A DNA stretch of 64,000 bases. Source: Arion vulgaris (lineage: Eukaryota; Mollusca; Gastropoda; Stylommatophora; Arionidae). The position numbers and the translations under genes were made by a program. Each line of letters begins with the position of its first letter. Position 1 is the stretch's first letter. Where the stretch lies: NCBI GenBank assembly GCA_020796225.1, contig CM036767.1, positions 13,048,927 through 13,112,926 on the forward strand. Direction: 5' to 3'. Under the pieces are notes generated by a model. It worked only from the letters and a program-made list of their open reading frames with translations. It was not told the DNA's origin and ran no database searches. Positions 32,446 to 43,489 of this stretch are shown one piece after another.

Positions 32446-32647
32446 GCCCGTCTGCCCAGCGTGTTCGTAGCGCTGGACTACGGGTGACTATCCCTCTGTG
32501 TGTGCGGGTTCAATTCGCTGGATGGCAGAAAAAGCCACAGATTCCCAGATTTATGGTGTTCGTGGCACCGAACCAAAGAGTTACGATGTCCATGGCACAG
32601 AGCCAAAGAGCTGAAAAGCTCAAGTGCTTCTGGATCGGGAAAAAATG
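32446..32647 (+). mobile_element. SINE-A with 11-bp target duplication
   Basis: Head GCCCGTCTGCCCAGCG, B-box GGTTCAATTCG, tail GGATCGGGAAAAAATG. The direct repeat TCAAACAGCTA lies at 32435-32445 and 32648-32658. Confidence 0.9.
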
Positions 32648-32725
32648 TCAAACAGCTAAAGATTCATAAAAATTGGTATTTTGAAAATTAATTTATAACT
32701 TAGAAACTTGTTTTATTTGAAACAG

Positions 32726-35700
32726 TTCTAGTGTGAGGTATCAACAAGAGACATGCCAAATCCTAGTTCAAGCTCTCCGCTCTGCTCGGCCTCAGTCTTG
32801 TCCTTATGAGGAGTATGTAGCCCAGCAGCAACGGGTTCTTGCAAGTTGCAGATCAAATGGTGACAAAGATCTGGAAGATGGGCCTAGACTTTTGCGCCAG
32901 ATGATGATTGGGTTCACTTGTGCTTGTTGTGTGGGTCTCGTTATGTTAGTACTGGGAACTGTTTTCATCACTGACGCAATTGGAACGCAGCAGCCTATCA
33001 CTGTTATGCTATGTGTCATGGGTATTGGTAAGTAGATTGAAATTATCTTCATTTTTTCTTCAGCAAAATAATAAGAAGATTGAGATATGTTAAGCATACT
33101 CTGAGAAGAAAATGGGACGTAGACGTAACTTTGCAGTGGGAGATACATGGATCAAGAAAGAAAAGATACATTATGGAAACCTTGAAATTAACTTTACTGA
33201 AAGAGGTGAAAAATATCAGATTCAATTGAGCGTGTTGTCCAGGGTAGAGTGGTATGGAAAAATTGCTTACAGGCCCTTTGTAACAAATAACGGTACGAGA
33301 GGAATACACTAAACATTTCACATAACCTGAGTTGATTTATTGGTTGGTTGGTTTCAGTGGCGGTCTCATTAGGGCCAGTGGGCCGAGCCCCACCAAAATT
33401 ATATGTAACATGTATAAATTAAAATATAACCTAACCCAATACCCTGATTTCCCACACAAAAATATGTCTGGCCATACCAACAAAGCTTAGCATGAGCCGC
33501 CACTGGTTGGTTTACTATCGACAAGGTAATATAAGTTAGCATTATTTTTTCTTGTGCCATGCGTGGGAGCTTGTAGTTTTGGCTTCGTGTAAATCAACAG
33601 TGGGCAACCATTTTTGGTTATAGACCCAAATGTCAGTTATCAGTTATATGAGGACTATCATCATAGCACTCGGACATGTCCATAGGTGCTCCAATCTCCG
33701 CCTCAGCAAATCCAGCAGCGTACAGCGACCCAACACACCAGTTTGATGTTGATTAATCAATCTCTTTGCATATTTAGTATGTCGTCTTTTCGGGCTGCAC
33801 CAATATTGCCACCCATCTCTTTCAATCTGGTCAGCGAGTGGGATTCACAGCCCTGAAACACCTGTGTTCGGAAAGACTCTCTCAATGCGTGTAGAATGTC
33901 ACTTCGATCCATGGTAGCTCCCTCTGATATTGTAGCCAAGCCAGCCAATCTATCAGCTCATTCATTACCCCTAACTCCTGCATGCCCAGGGACAAAAATT
34001 GTGATTTCTCTGATCACTGTCCGTACCAGTACCTCCACCCAGTTGCGTCTCACCATTCCTGATTCGACTTACGAATCATGCTCATGGAGTCACTGAGTAT
34101 GAAAACACGAGAGAGTTGTAGATGCCAACCAGTTCACCGCCTCCGAACCGCCCGAACCTCCATTGTCAAGACCCAGATGTATAATTACGCAGCTGGTCAT
34201 GGATTGCACTAAAAACTATCCTTGCTAATATGACATCCGATGTCATCATAACATATCGAAGGGGGTCTTGTGGTCCAGAGGTTAGGTGCTCGCTCTCGCC
34301 TCCAAAGGTACTCGGTTCACTCCTCGTGGATCTGTCAGGAATATTTGTCCCTAGATCCTTGTTCTCAGTGTAGGTGAGATCAAGTTCCTAGTCCTATTGG
34401 AAACTGACAATAAAATGTAGGTCCCGTGTTCATGTTGGACATATAAAAGAACCCTTGTCGGTTAAAGATCGAGATGAGCCAGCTAAAAAGCCGCTGCCTG
34501 GACAAAATTAATTAGAAAGATTGAAAAGCAAAAATTTTACAAATATTTTTACCATCTCGCGACACTCACCGTGTTACGGAATTTGTGCACTCCACCAAGA
34601 TTTTCCTGTGTAAGAAATAGGCCGGAGCACACATGGTTACGGAACAAAGTGCTATGATGATGATGAACTTTCAACCATAAAAAATATATATTATACAATA
34701 ATGCACAAATTTGTATAGACAGATAAATATAAGATTCTACAAACAGATAAACCCCACTTTAAAGTACCATATCTGGAGTTATACTGTAGCATGGTATCTG
34801 ATCTGAGTTGACTCATGCCAAAATATGGGTCGGCTTTGATTGTTATGATGCCAGTTCAATTACCCATATGACATGTTCCATACCAATCTGATGACTGGCA
34901 TATATATATATATATGTATGTGTATATATACAAGGGGATGAGTTAAATTAAAAGAAGAACAAACATGGCTTTACAAAAAAATAAAACAACTAATAACAGT
35001 ATGGAACGAAACTGATAGGAAAACAAAGATCAGAATACTAAGAGCATGCATATTTCCATTGGTAACGTATGGGTGTGAAGCATAGACATTTAATAAGGCA
35101 GTGGAAAACATATATGTGCTTTTGAATATAAGTGTTACAGAAGAGTCCTCGTCCGCTTTCAACTCAGACGAAGTTTCATCTCTGAAACTGATTTTGCGTG
35201 AAAACCCTGCTTTTCCAATTTCTTACAATGGCAGCATCGTGCACATTGTAAATTACTTTACACTGGCAGCCGTGTGCTCAATGTACTGGTAATTAGTATT
35301 CCCTCGCCATACAGGCAGATTTTCTCAGACTTCAGAGGTACTCACGTTATCGTCCTGAGTAAGACCAAGGGACTCGAACAAATGCCGGACAGTAGGTTCG
35401 AACCCGAGCTATGAGGGCGTCTCACAGCTAGCAGGCCGAGCTACTATCAACTACTCTAGGCAGTCCCCTCAGAAAGAGCTTAAAATCAAAGAAAACTGGC
35501 TTATGTTACAAATATGAACGAGAAAATTGAAGTATTTTGGATATTGGTTATTGGTTATTGGTTATTGGTTACTAAACTGACGCATTGCACTGGCAAACCA
35601 TAGGTGCTCAGTCTCCCAACAGATATCGAAGAGTATGCATACTGATGGTTCCTGTGGCTCGCTGATTAAACACACCTCTCACTCTGCCTCTCAGGCATCC

Positions 35701-38700
35701 AGTTCGACTTGAACAAAGGGTAATTCCAAACTGCTTAAATCGCTTGATCGATTCAACATCGATTTTAGTGTCCTCATCCAACAGAGAGTCTCAAGAGACC
35801 AAGAATATCCCCTTATCCATCTTCAACTCCCAACAATCGATGCTGTTGATGCAAGCCTGTCCGCCTCTCATTACCGTAAACACCCGCATGCCCAGGACAG
35901 TATATCCACGTAGCCGCTGGAGGTTAGAAACTTCTATAGACGACATCCACTCATACCGAAACCTGCCCTTCTGGATCTTGTGAAGCATCGACTGAGAGTC
36001 AGATACAACAACTGCCCCAGTAAATGAAGTCCCAGAAATCCAATGGAGGGCAGCAGTAACGGCCTCAACCTCCATCCTCATACTAGAAGTAGTTGTCCTG
36101 TATGCCCCACTTCGCCTGCAACAACCCTACCATGCGCATTAGCCAAGAAACCCCAGCCGGATTTCTCACCACGCTGAACCGACCCATCGGTATATACAAC
36201 AACATCATCATCCCTTGCATTATCTTCTATCAGCTGCTTAACTCCGAGATCAGCCTTCATGTTGCCCCAATCTCTACATTCTCTTCCAAGAGTAATGATA
36301 ACGTTGAGATAGTTCATCATGCTTCCATCTGTTGGGATCCATTCTTCCCTTTTGCAGAGTCGCAACCGTAGTCACCTGGCCAATCGCTCTTCAGCCTGGG
36401 CCATCCACGACATGCCACGCTTGATTCTCGTGCCCTTAACATCATTAGTGTTCCTGTGAAGTGGATGTCTCTTATCCACAGTAACCCGCATATATGCCTT
36501 GGTTTGGGCGATTGCATGACGGGAGCGTAGTGACAGAAGGCCAAGCATATATCTCATCTTCACAATGGGGGTATCTCTAGTGCAGCCCAGAACTATACGC
36601 ATACCTTCATTCTGAACCCGCTCGAGTCGTTCACATTGTGATCTTGATATCGTAAGAATTCCGAGTCCGTAATCTACCACTGACATTACCAGTCGATCAA
36701 ACAAAAGGGCAAGTAGTCTCTGCTCAAGATGTGCGGCCACCATAACTTTGAGAGCCGCAAGACCACGCTTGCACCGTTGTATCGTCTGTTCAATATGGTG
36801 TTTGAAAGATAGACTACGATCAAAGGTTATTCCAAGATAGCTAAGCCTGTCTCTGCGCTCGATGGTATGTTCATCAAAGATTACACAGGGTAGGTCAGCC
36901 TTGACGATGTGATTATTCAACGAGCACCATAACATACACGCTTTTTCAGGATTGACCTGAGAGCGAGACTCTCAACACCAACCCGAGATGGTATGCAATG
37001 TTTTCTGAATGTCATCAACCATCTCTCGTCTATCTGACCCAGTCCTATATATTAAGATATCATCTGCAAATGTCAATGTCCGACCCAATCCGGTTGGCTG
37101 AATTTTAGCTACATTTGCTGTGTAAATATTAAACAACACGGGTGATAGAGGAGAACCCTGGGGCAATCCCGGGCATATACGAGCAGGATCCGATGTCCAT
37201 GTTCCTAAACGGAGTGCAACGGTTCTTTCCATTAAAGAAGCAGCTATCCAGTTTACCAGCCAAGGATTAACTTTACATTTAATCAAAGAGCGCACCATTA
37301 TTGAATAATTCACCTTGTTATAAGCATCCTCCAAGTCGATGGCCACAGCAACAGTCTCTGCTTGGATTGAAGCTTCATAAACATCATATGCAAACGTGCC
37401 AGCATTGTACCATGTCCCTTTCATTGGCGAGCTACCAAAGTGTCAGGAGAATGTGGTCATTCTCCAAGTGACACATTACCTTTCTGGCCACTATCTTCTC
37501 TAGTAATTTGCCATATACATTTTGCAAGGTGAGTATGCGGTAGCTGCTGAGCAGTTTAGGATCCTTCCCATGTTTGTGGAGCGGTCGAAATAACTATGAA
37601 GCCAATCTCGGTACCACAGCATTCTGTACACTTTTATTAAAATCCACCACAACTGCATTAATAACAGTCTCGTCCAGCTGTTTGATGTGATGATATTGGA
37701 CACCATCAGGCCCTGAGCGTGCTGTGGCTTGCCTTGAGTGCATTAACAACATCCTCCTTTGTTATTAAGTCAATGTAAGGTTCTCCAGAGCTAGTAATAT
37801 CACGAAGAGCACTTATGATATTATGGCGGTCAGTTTTATCACCTTTTTCTGTCTGTTCCACGAAACGATGAAGGAACCCTGCCCCTTCTCTGCATCTGTT
37901 GTCAAGACGGATCCTGACGAGTCACGTAAGTAGGAAAAGACTGGCTGGTATTCCTCCTGTTCATTTTGCAATGAAACTGCCAGAATTGATATAGAGACTT
38001 GTCGCCACAGACTTGCGTTATGAAAGTCTCCCATAACCCACTTTTTGCCTCACTAGCCAATACTTTGAAATCCCCAGTGGCTTTGTGGCAATACAGACTT
38101 TTCAGCCACATCACACATATTTCTAGGTCGCTTCTTTCGTGCTCTCTGCCATGACTTTGTAGCAGCCTCTTTTCCAGCCATGCTTTTTCAACATTTTCAT
38201 TCCACCAAGGTGGTTGCAGGAAAGGAGTCCTAGCAGTCTTCTTTCTGGCAGTCTGTCGCAGTATACGTAATGGGTTTTCGTGATCAGAGTGGCATGGCGG
38301 TACTGAAAGACAGATTTGGGTCTTCTGTGTCGCAAATTATTGGCCTTATTAAGAAGAACAACGAGGGAGATGATCACTATCTTGAGCCCCAAGAACATTC
38401 CATCGAGCAAAGGTAGCATCAGTTGTGGAGATCAGTGCCAGATCAATGACACCATCAGTGTCCTCAGGTCTAGAAGCTAACCGAGTTGGGCGATCGTCAT
38501 TCAATATCGTCAAGTCAGAGTTTAGTAGAGCAGAACTCAAAGCGATGCCCTGTCTATTCTCGGTAGCGCTTTCCCCACTCCTTTGATCGTGCATTGAAAT
38601 CCCTGCTATGAGAAACTTTGTCGTGGTACATCTGAGAGTTTCTCAAGGAAATCCCAGTTATCTTCAATATGGAGTTTGTCCACATGGCGTACAATTATAG

Positions 38701-40881
38701 ATTCGCCATACCTGATCACGAATTGTTAATTGAATTTTTGAATATATAAAACGACACGAAAGGCTAGAGAAGACCATCATGGAAGGAGGCATACTGGCAA
38801 AGAGAAGAAGAGGAAGACCATGGAGAAGATGGATTCAGGATGTAGCTGATGGTTTGAAAATGACGGCTGCAGAGGTGGGACATCTGGCCTACGAGAGAGA
38901 GAAATTCTGAAGGACTGTTAAGGTGGCAAAGTTCTGCTCAGGATAAGCTATTTGATGATGATGACCTTTATACCTTACACAGAGCCTGTAATTTCTCCAT
39001 ACCGCTCTGTCCTGGATAACTTGCTCAGTCTCTTCCATGAAATTAAGTCTGATATCGATGTATAACTTTGTTTTATTTTCAGTGTTTGGAATTATTATTA
39101 TTGTGGGTACATTAATCTTGGGCAAGCTTCTCATATCACGCAAGTGGATCAGATGTCGAGGTCAAAGAACTACTGTCCCAACAGGTCAATGTTTTCACAC
39201 CTGTTCAGGTAACAACTAGTCATTATACATAACAGTTAGCTAACAAATGCAATATTTCTGTCAGTAGTCATGTCATCACATAACAGGTAACACACAAACA
39301 AATTTGCTATTTTTAATACTTCTTTTTGTTTGCTCTGTATTAATGTGACCCAAAAGGGTGAGAAAAGAATGACAACACTTTATCCTGCTGCCATGAAGGT
39401 TGTATGTTAGAATTGGCTACCCAATACTTATGCAGAATACTATACGGAAGTCTCCCCAGACTGAGGAAGGTTGTATGTAGAATTGGCTACCCGATACTTA
39501 TGCAGAAAACTATGTGAAGTCTCCCAGACGTGGAGAACAGGAATATCTTCTTCTTTGAATGCTCCACATTGACCTCTTGTTAACCACGCTGTGTGATTTG
39601 TATGTGATCTGGGCCTAAGAGTGATTGTACATTGTGCCAGTTATGCGCCTACAAGTAGGCCAGCACATCTGATTTCTGAGATGCTTTTTATTTATTAGGG
39701 TAGCTTCCTAGGACCTACATCAGTCGCCTCTTATGACATGGACACCAGTACCACACAGGCGGAACAGGCATATGAGGAAACTGAAACCATTCTGGTCTTA
39801 GGAAGATCCTCCTGCAAGCAAGCAAGCACATGACAAAATGTGGAAGAAGAAGGCCACAAGAAGGAGAAGTTTCAGATTTATCTTCTGACTTCCAGCAAAA
39901 CTTAAAGAGATGGTACGCCTGTGTGGTGCCCGGGCCTTCAAGGGAAGCAAAGAATAGTACCACTGCAACCTACAAAGCATGTCGTAATAGGTGACTGATG
40001 TAGGCCTTATGGATGCTACCCTAGTAAATAAAAATCAGCGCAGAAATCGGATGTGCTTGCCTACTTGTAGGCGTATAACTGGCACAGCGTACAATCGCTC
40101 TTAGGCTCAGATCACATACAAATCACACAGAGTGGTTGACAAGTGGTCGATATGGAGCGTTGAAGAAGAACTGACCAAGTCTTCCACCATTTATCTGACA
40201 TATGCACATGCTTTGTAACTGCTCATTTAAATAAAATGAACCATTTGGGAACTTGTGACATCCAGGTCACAGACATCCGATCATGTTCCCCTGATGATCA
40301 AAGTAAATTTGCTTTGGAAAATCGTTTAAACCTTTACGTGGTATCTTGTGAACTTTCTCAATACATCATAATGAGAAATAATGTTCAAAATTTGGTGACA
40401 ACTGGCAAAATTGATGGCAAAAGATCAAAGAAAAGTAAAGCAATAAATACCTGAAAGACTTAGTCATATGACTTCGTCAAGACAAGAACACAAACATGAT
40501 CAGGGACTCTAATGATTTTGTAAGATTTCGAACCTTGACCGACAATGGTTATCGGCATGACTCATGATGATGAGTTATAATAGTAAAATAAGTAGTAAGA
40601 ATAATTTTTGTTTGAAATCTGAATATTGTTTGTTCTTGTTTTGGTTCTCAGTGATATACAGCACATCTCTTGATCAGCTCGGTAACAGTGAGTCCATGAC
40701 GGAGCCACCTCCAACCTATGACTCTGTCATGTCTGTTATTCTCCATCCCCTTCACACACGGACAGTAGCAGACAATCTGGATGGGTCTGGACTTACATCT
40801 GTCATGGTACTACCACCCAAGTATGACGAGGTCACCAAACCTTTACCTGAGTACCTACAAGAATATTCTGCTAGTAAATAA
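32726..40881 (+). CDS. Two-helix membrane protein with PPxY tail, three 3' exons (5' end unknown)
   Basis: Exon A is 32726 (or 32732) to 33027 with donor ATTG|gtaagt. Exon B is 39083-39208 (acceptor tttcag|TG, donor TCAG|gtaaca). Exon C is 40652-40881 (acceptor ctcag|TG, stop TAA). Both visible introns are phase 1 and rejoin at Val codons; exon B is exactly 42 codons. The joined frame of about 219 residues has a soluble start (YQQETCQILVQALRSARPQS), helix 1 (MMIGFTCACCVGLVMLVLGT), a short loop (DAIGTQQP), helix 2 across the A-B junction (VFGIIIIVGTLILGKLL), a basic stop-transfer SRKWIRCR, and a cytoplasmic tail. The tail has PPPTYD and PPKYDEV, PPxY motifs that bind WW domains of NEDD4-type ligases or YAP-like adaptors. 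I do not recognise the family. No ATG with signal context is seen in exon A, so at least one upstream exon is missing. Intron 1 (6 kb) is full of nested repeats. Confidence 0.75.
33055..33312 (+). pseudogene. LINE C-terminal remnant in intron 1
   Basis: RLRYVKHTLRRK (broken), SRKKRYIMETLKLTLLKEV and the terminal AACGGTACGAGAGGAATA match the LINE at 50819-51640. Confidence 0.75.
33355..33505. mobile_element. hAT-type MITE, 151 bp
   Basis: TIRs are CAGTGGCGG and CCGCCACTG. A perfect 8-bp duplication GTTGGTTT lies at 33347-33354 and 33506-33513. Confidence 0.9.
33650..34250 (-). pseudogene. LINE RNase H domain remnant
   Basis: The minus strand reads ATISEGATMDRSDILHALRE, LTRLKEMGGNIGAARKDD, preceded by GHAGVRGNE(RAD)RLAG in a shifted frame and a degraded YSDSMSMI-type segment near 34080. 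It is antisense within intron 1. Confidence 0.8.
34262..34675 (+). mobile_element. SINE-B, full length with tRNA head
   Basis: The head GGGGGTCTTGTGGTCCAGAG (A-box-like) and GGTTCACTCC (B-box-like) precede the body and the ATGATGATGAA tail. This copy fixes the SINE-B orientation. Confidence 0.85.
35147..35469 (-). mobile_element. SINE-C
   Basis: Minus copy from GTCCGCTTTCAACTCAGACG to CTCTAGGCAGTCCCC, about 97% like 49880-50211 by eye. It is inserted in the RTE-like LINE. Confidence 0.85.
35546..38733 (-). pseudogene. LINE with endonuclease, RT and RNase H, 5'-truncated and frameshifted
   Basis: In order on the minus strand: the APE-type endonuclease end (GVIDLALISTTDATFARW, GAQDSDHLP, with the catalytic SDH); RT (VAVAIDLEDAYNKV, GLPQGSPLSPVLFNIYTA, TFADDILIY) at about 37420-36975; RT thumb (RLSYLGITFDRSLSFKHHI) to 36372; RNase H (VVVYTDGSVQRGEKSGWG, EVEAVTAALHW, VVVSDSQSMLHKI) to 35800 with a frameshift before GHAGVYGNERAD. 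The 3'UTR ends in CCAATAACCAATAACC repeats. The flanks ATTTTGGATAT and ATTTTTGAATAT look like the target duplication. It belongs to the RNase H-bearing I/Loa/R1-like group and is a dead copy, antisense in intron 1 of the PPxY gene. Confidence 0.9.
39209..39539. other. Intron 2 sequence, local duplication
   Basis: GGTTGTATGTTAGAATTGGC with TACCCAATACTTATGCAGAA occurs twice (39405, 39468), a tandem duplication of about 63 bp. Confidence 0.6.
39540..39762 (-). mobile_element. SINE-E copy (left arm of an inverted pair)
   Basis: CTTCTTTGAATGCTCC through CGCCTACAAGTAGGCC and GCCTCTTATGACATG. The head end is truncated. Confidence 0.8.
39918..40170 (+). mobile_element. SINE-E copy (right arm of an inverted pair)
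   Basis: CTGTGTGGTGCCCGGGCC to GGAGCGTTGAAGAAGAA, full length. Confidence 0.85.
40195..40340 (+). pseudogene. PLE C-terminal fragment
   Basis: DIQVTDIRSCSPDDQSKF and ALENRLNLY match the end of the GIY-YIG domain at 10860-10930 (DNVQVTAIRSCSSDD, RFALENRFISFY). It sits in intron 2 on the sense strand. Confidence 0.85.
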
Positions 40882-40916
40882 TTCTGACCTTTAACCCTGT
40901 ACATAACTTTGCACCG

Positions 40917-41190
40917 TAAGACAGCGAAACACGTAATAATGTACTGTAGTTTTACAAAAACAATGACAATACACAGTAACGTTTCGACCAAAAAGGCCTT
41001 TATCAAGCAAAACGATACAACAACCTGCGAATAACTCAGAACACTACATATAGACTTTAACAAAGATATGTTCGTTTTGGTTGATAAAGGCCTTTTTTGG
41101 TCGAAATGTTGCTGTGTATTGTCATTATTTTTGTATTTTGTAAAACTACAGTACTTTGTTTTACATGTTTCGCCATTCTACATAGTTTTA
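40917..41190. mobile_element. PLE foldback 3' of the PPxY gene
   Basis: The left arm (40925-41022) and inverted right arm (41070-41180) both carry the terminal segment and hairpin (GTTTCGACCAAAAAGGCC; GGCCTTTTTTGGTCGAAA). The spacer is short, about 50 bp. It starts 36 bp after the stop codon, so it would lie in the 3'UTR. Confidence 0.8.
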
Positions 41191-41329
41191 CTGCAGTCTC
41201 TATCTACACTGTAAGATAGTAACTCTGTACTGTCAAATGTTTTTATATATTGAGGTGTATCTGTCTAGTGACTGGAGAGGCATGGCCGCCATGCAACAAT
41301 TGCAATACAAATAATAATGATAATAAAGT

Positions 41330-41930
41330 AATATGAGAAGAGAGCTGGAGGTTAATATTAAAAGGATAGGTAAAACATGGAAAGAAATGAAAGGGATGGC
41401 AGGAGAGAGGAAGAGCTGGAAGAAGTTTGTTGAAGACCTGTGCTACGTTGGGAGTTAAAAGGTGAGAAGAGAATAAGAATATTAATAGTAGCTACAGACC
41501 TTCATAAATGGATGTTCACGTAGAATAGAGGAAATGAGATGGAATGATAAGATTACCAACTATGAACTCAGAGAAAGAACTAAGTAGATACCAGTGGAGA
41601 AAGAGCTAAGGAAGAGACGCTCACAATGGATAGGACACACATTGAGAAGACCGACTGGAAACATTGAAAAACAGGCACTGTTTTGGAACCCGCAGGAAAA
41701 GAGGCGTAGGGAAAGGCCTAGACATATCTGGAGAAGAGAGCTGGAGATTGATATTAAAAGATAGGTAAAACATGGAAAGAATTTGAAGAGGATGGCAGGA
41801 GAGATTAAGAGCTGGAAGAAGTTTGTTGAAGACCTGTGTTCTCTGTTAGGAGTTGAAAAGTGGAGAAGAAGAACATTAATAGTAACAGTAACGAAAATAA
41901 TTACAGATGAAAACCGAATCCTGATTAAAC
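41330..41930 (+). pseudogene. LINE C-terminus, 3' end partly duplicated
   Basis: RKRRSQWIGHTLRRPTGNIE, KQALFWNPQEKRRRERP, RHIWRRELEIDIKR, SWKKFVEDLCSLLGVEKW. The last 150 bp also occur upstream at 41335-41500 (RELEVNIKRIGKTWKEMKG). A minus-strand sister is inserted at 56790-57120. Confidence 0.8.
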
Positions 41931-41959
41931 ATTTAATTTGTAAAAATATATTGTGAAAC

Positions 41960-42520
41960 AACTTATCTATTTTCAACGCAGTTATTTCCTCAGTTGAACA
42001 CAGTTAATTCAAAAGAGGCAAAAATGTATAACTACTCTTTACTACTAAATTATAACTACATTAAAAAATCATAACTACTCGTCAATAAATAAATATATAT
42101 ATATATCTTATTATATACTAATTTGAAGAAAACTGGACTACCTATTTGAATAACAAAGTTTTAAAAAGTAGTAGAAGTAAAATTAGATAGACTTGAACCT
42201 GCTGCCTTGCTGGTCGGATGGGGACAGCCAAAGGCTAACAGAGAGCGAACCCAGTAAACTCTTATTGAAATCGAACAAGTCGCCGAATGACAAGCACTAG
42301 AGCTCCAAATGGTACTGAAGATGTGACGTAAAACGGTCTGGGCTGAGGTTGTTTATCAGTATATCACAATAAGAATTATAAAAATGGCGCAAAGAACGAA
42401 CACAGAGAGAGAAAGACTTGTATAAGGGAAAAACTCGAATGACGCAGTGTACTACGAATGTCGTTCAGCGGAATCGCTTAGCGCAGTGTCGCCAGTTGGC
42501 GTGCACCAGTTAAATATACT
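41960..42520. mobile_element. TTAA-type MITE, degraded copy split by repeat M
   Basis: GTTAATTCAAAAGAGGCAAA, AACTACTCGTCAATAAATAA, GAAAACTGGACTACC and the right end GTGCACCAGTTAAATA match the intact element at 45168-45476. Repeat M occupies 42190-42420. Confidence 0.65.
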
Positions 42521-42529
42521 ACTATTTAG

Positions 42530-42862
42530 AAATTTTTTTTTTTTTTTCGTCCGCTTTCAACTCAGACGAAGTTTCATCTCTGAAACTGATTTTTGCGTGA
42601 AAATCTGTTTTCCAATTTCTTACAATGGCAGCAGCGTGCACATTGTAAATTACTTACACTGGCAGCCGTGTGCTCAATGTACTCGTAATTAGTATTCCCT
42701 CGCCATACAGGCAGATTTTCTCCGACTTCAGAGGTACTCACGTTATCGTCCTGAGTAAGACCAGGGAACGAACAAATGGAAGACGTAGGAATTCGAACCA
42801 TGACTATGAGCGTCTCACTAGCTAGGCGCAGGCCGAGCTACTCAACACTCTAATCAGTCCCC
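42530..42862 (-). mobile_element. SINE-C
   Basis: T-rich tail complement at 42531-42548, GTCCGCTTTCAACTCAGACG, and the head end CACTCTAATCAGTCCCC. Confidence 0.85.
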
Positions 42863-42889
42863 ACTATTTAGAAATAATATTTTTTTCTT

Positions 42890-43270
42890 GAAATTATGAT
42901 TAGCGTTAAAGCTGGCATAGTCAAATAGTGCATACGGATGTATCATACTGGCGCCGTGACACTCATGGTTGTTGCCACGTTGGACAGCAATGCAGTAACT
43001 GGTACCAACTTGTATGTGCTGTTTTTGTTTGATTTAAGACATTGGCACCGCTAATTTTTTAAAGTCAAGTTAAGGAAAGGTCATAACCAGACTTTCTGTC
43101 ATCATCATTATCATCACGTTAGACAGTCTGAAGTCTGGTGATAAAGTTGTCTAGCTTTTGTTGTACCATGTCAACATCATCAGATTAGACAGTCTGAAAG
43201 TCTGGTGATCGAGGGTTGCCTGTCCTATATAGTCTGATCTGATGCACTCGATTGATCACCATTAATTTTC
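42890..43270. repeat. hAT MITE right end and a direct repeat
   Basis: 42890-42995 resembles the right part of the MITE at 6859-7222 (GATTAGCGTTAAAGCTGGC, CACGTTGGACAGC). Then ATTAGACAGTCTGAAAGTC-type words repeat at 43118 and 43175. Confidence 0.5.
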
Positions 43271-43489
43271 TATGACATCTTGCATCAATTATCTACTTGG
43301 TCTTTCCCTCATTTGTTTTTGTAGTATATACTCTTCCATTGAGGAGCATCTGGCAGATTGGATTAGACCTCAGCTCCGCCCTAAAATGTGGTATTACAAT
43401 TTTTTTAACAATCCTTCCATTATTGTCTTCTTCAAGCCTTCATGTATGAGTGGATATCGTACATAGCTTTCTAACCTCCAGAGGCTTAT

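Larger units (their letters stand above)
34925..38970 (+). pseudogene. RTE-like LINE hosting two nested insertions
   Basis: Segments 34925-35146 (TRILRACIFPLVTYGCEA, TFNKAVENIYVLLN), 35470-35545 (LKIKENWLMLQI, EKIEVFWI) and 38735-38970 (KRHERLEKTIMEGGILAK, RRRGRPWRRWIQDVADGLKM) form one colinear LINE C-terminus. SINE-C and a 3.2-kb LINE split it. Its 3' tail is GATGATGATGA. Confidence 0.85.
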
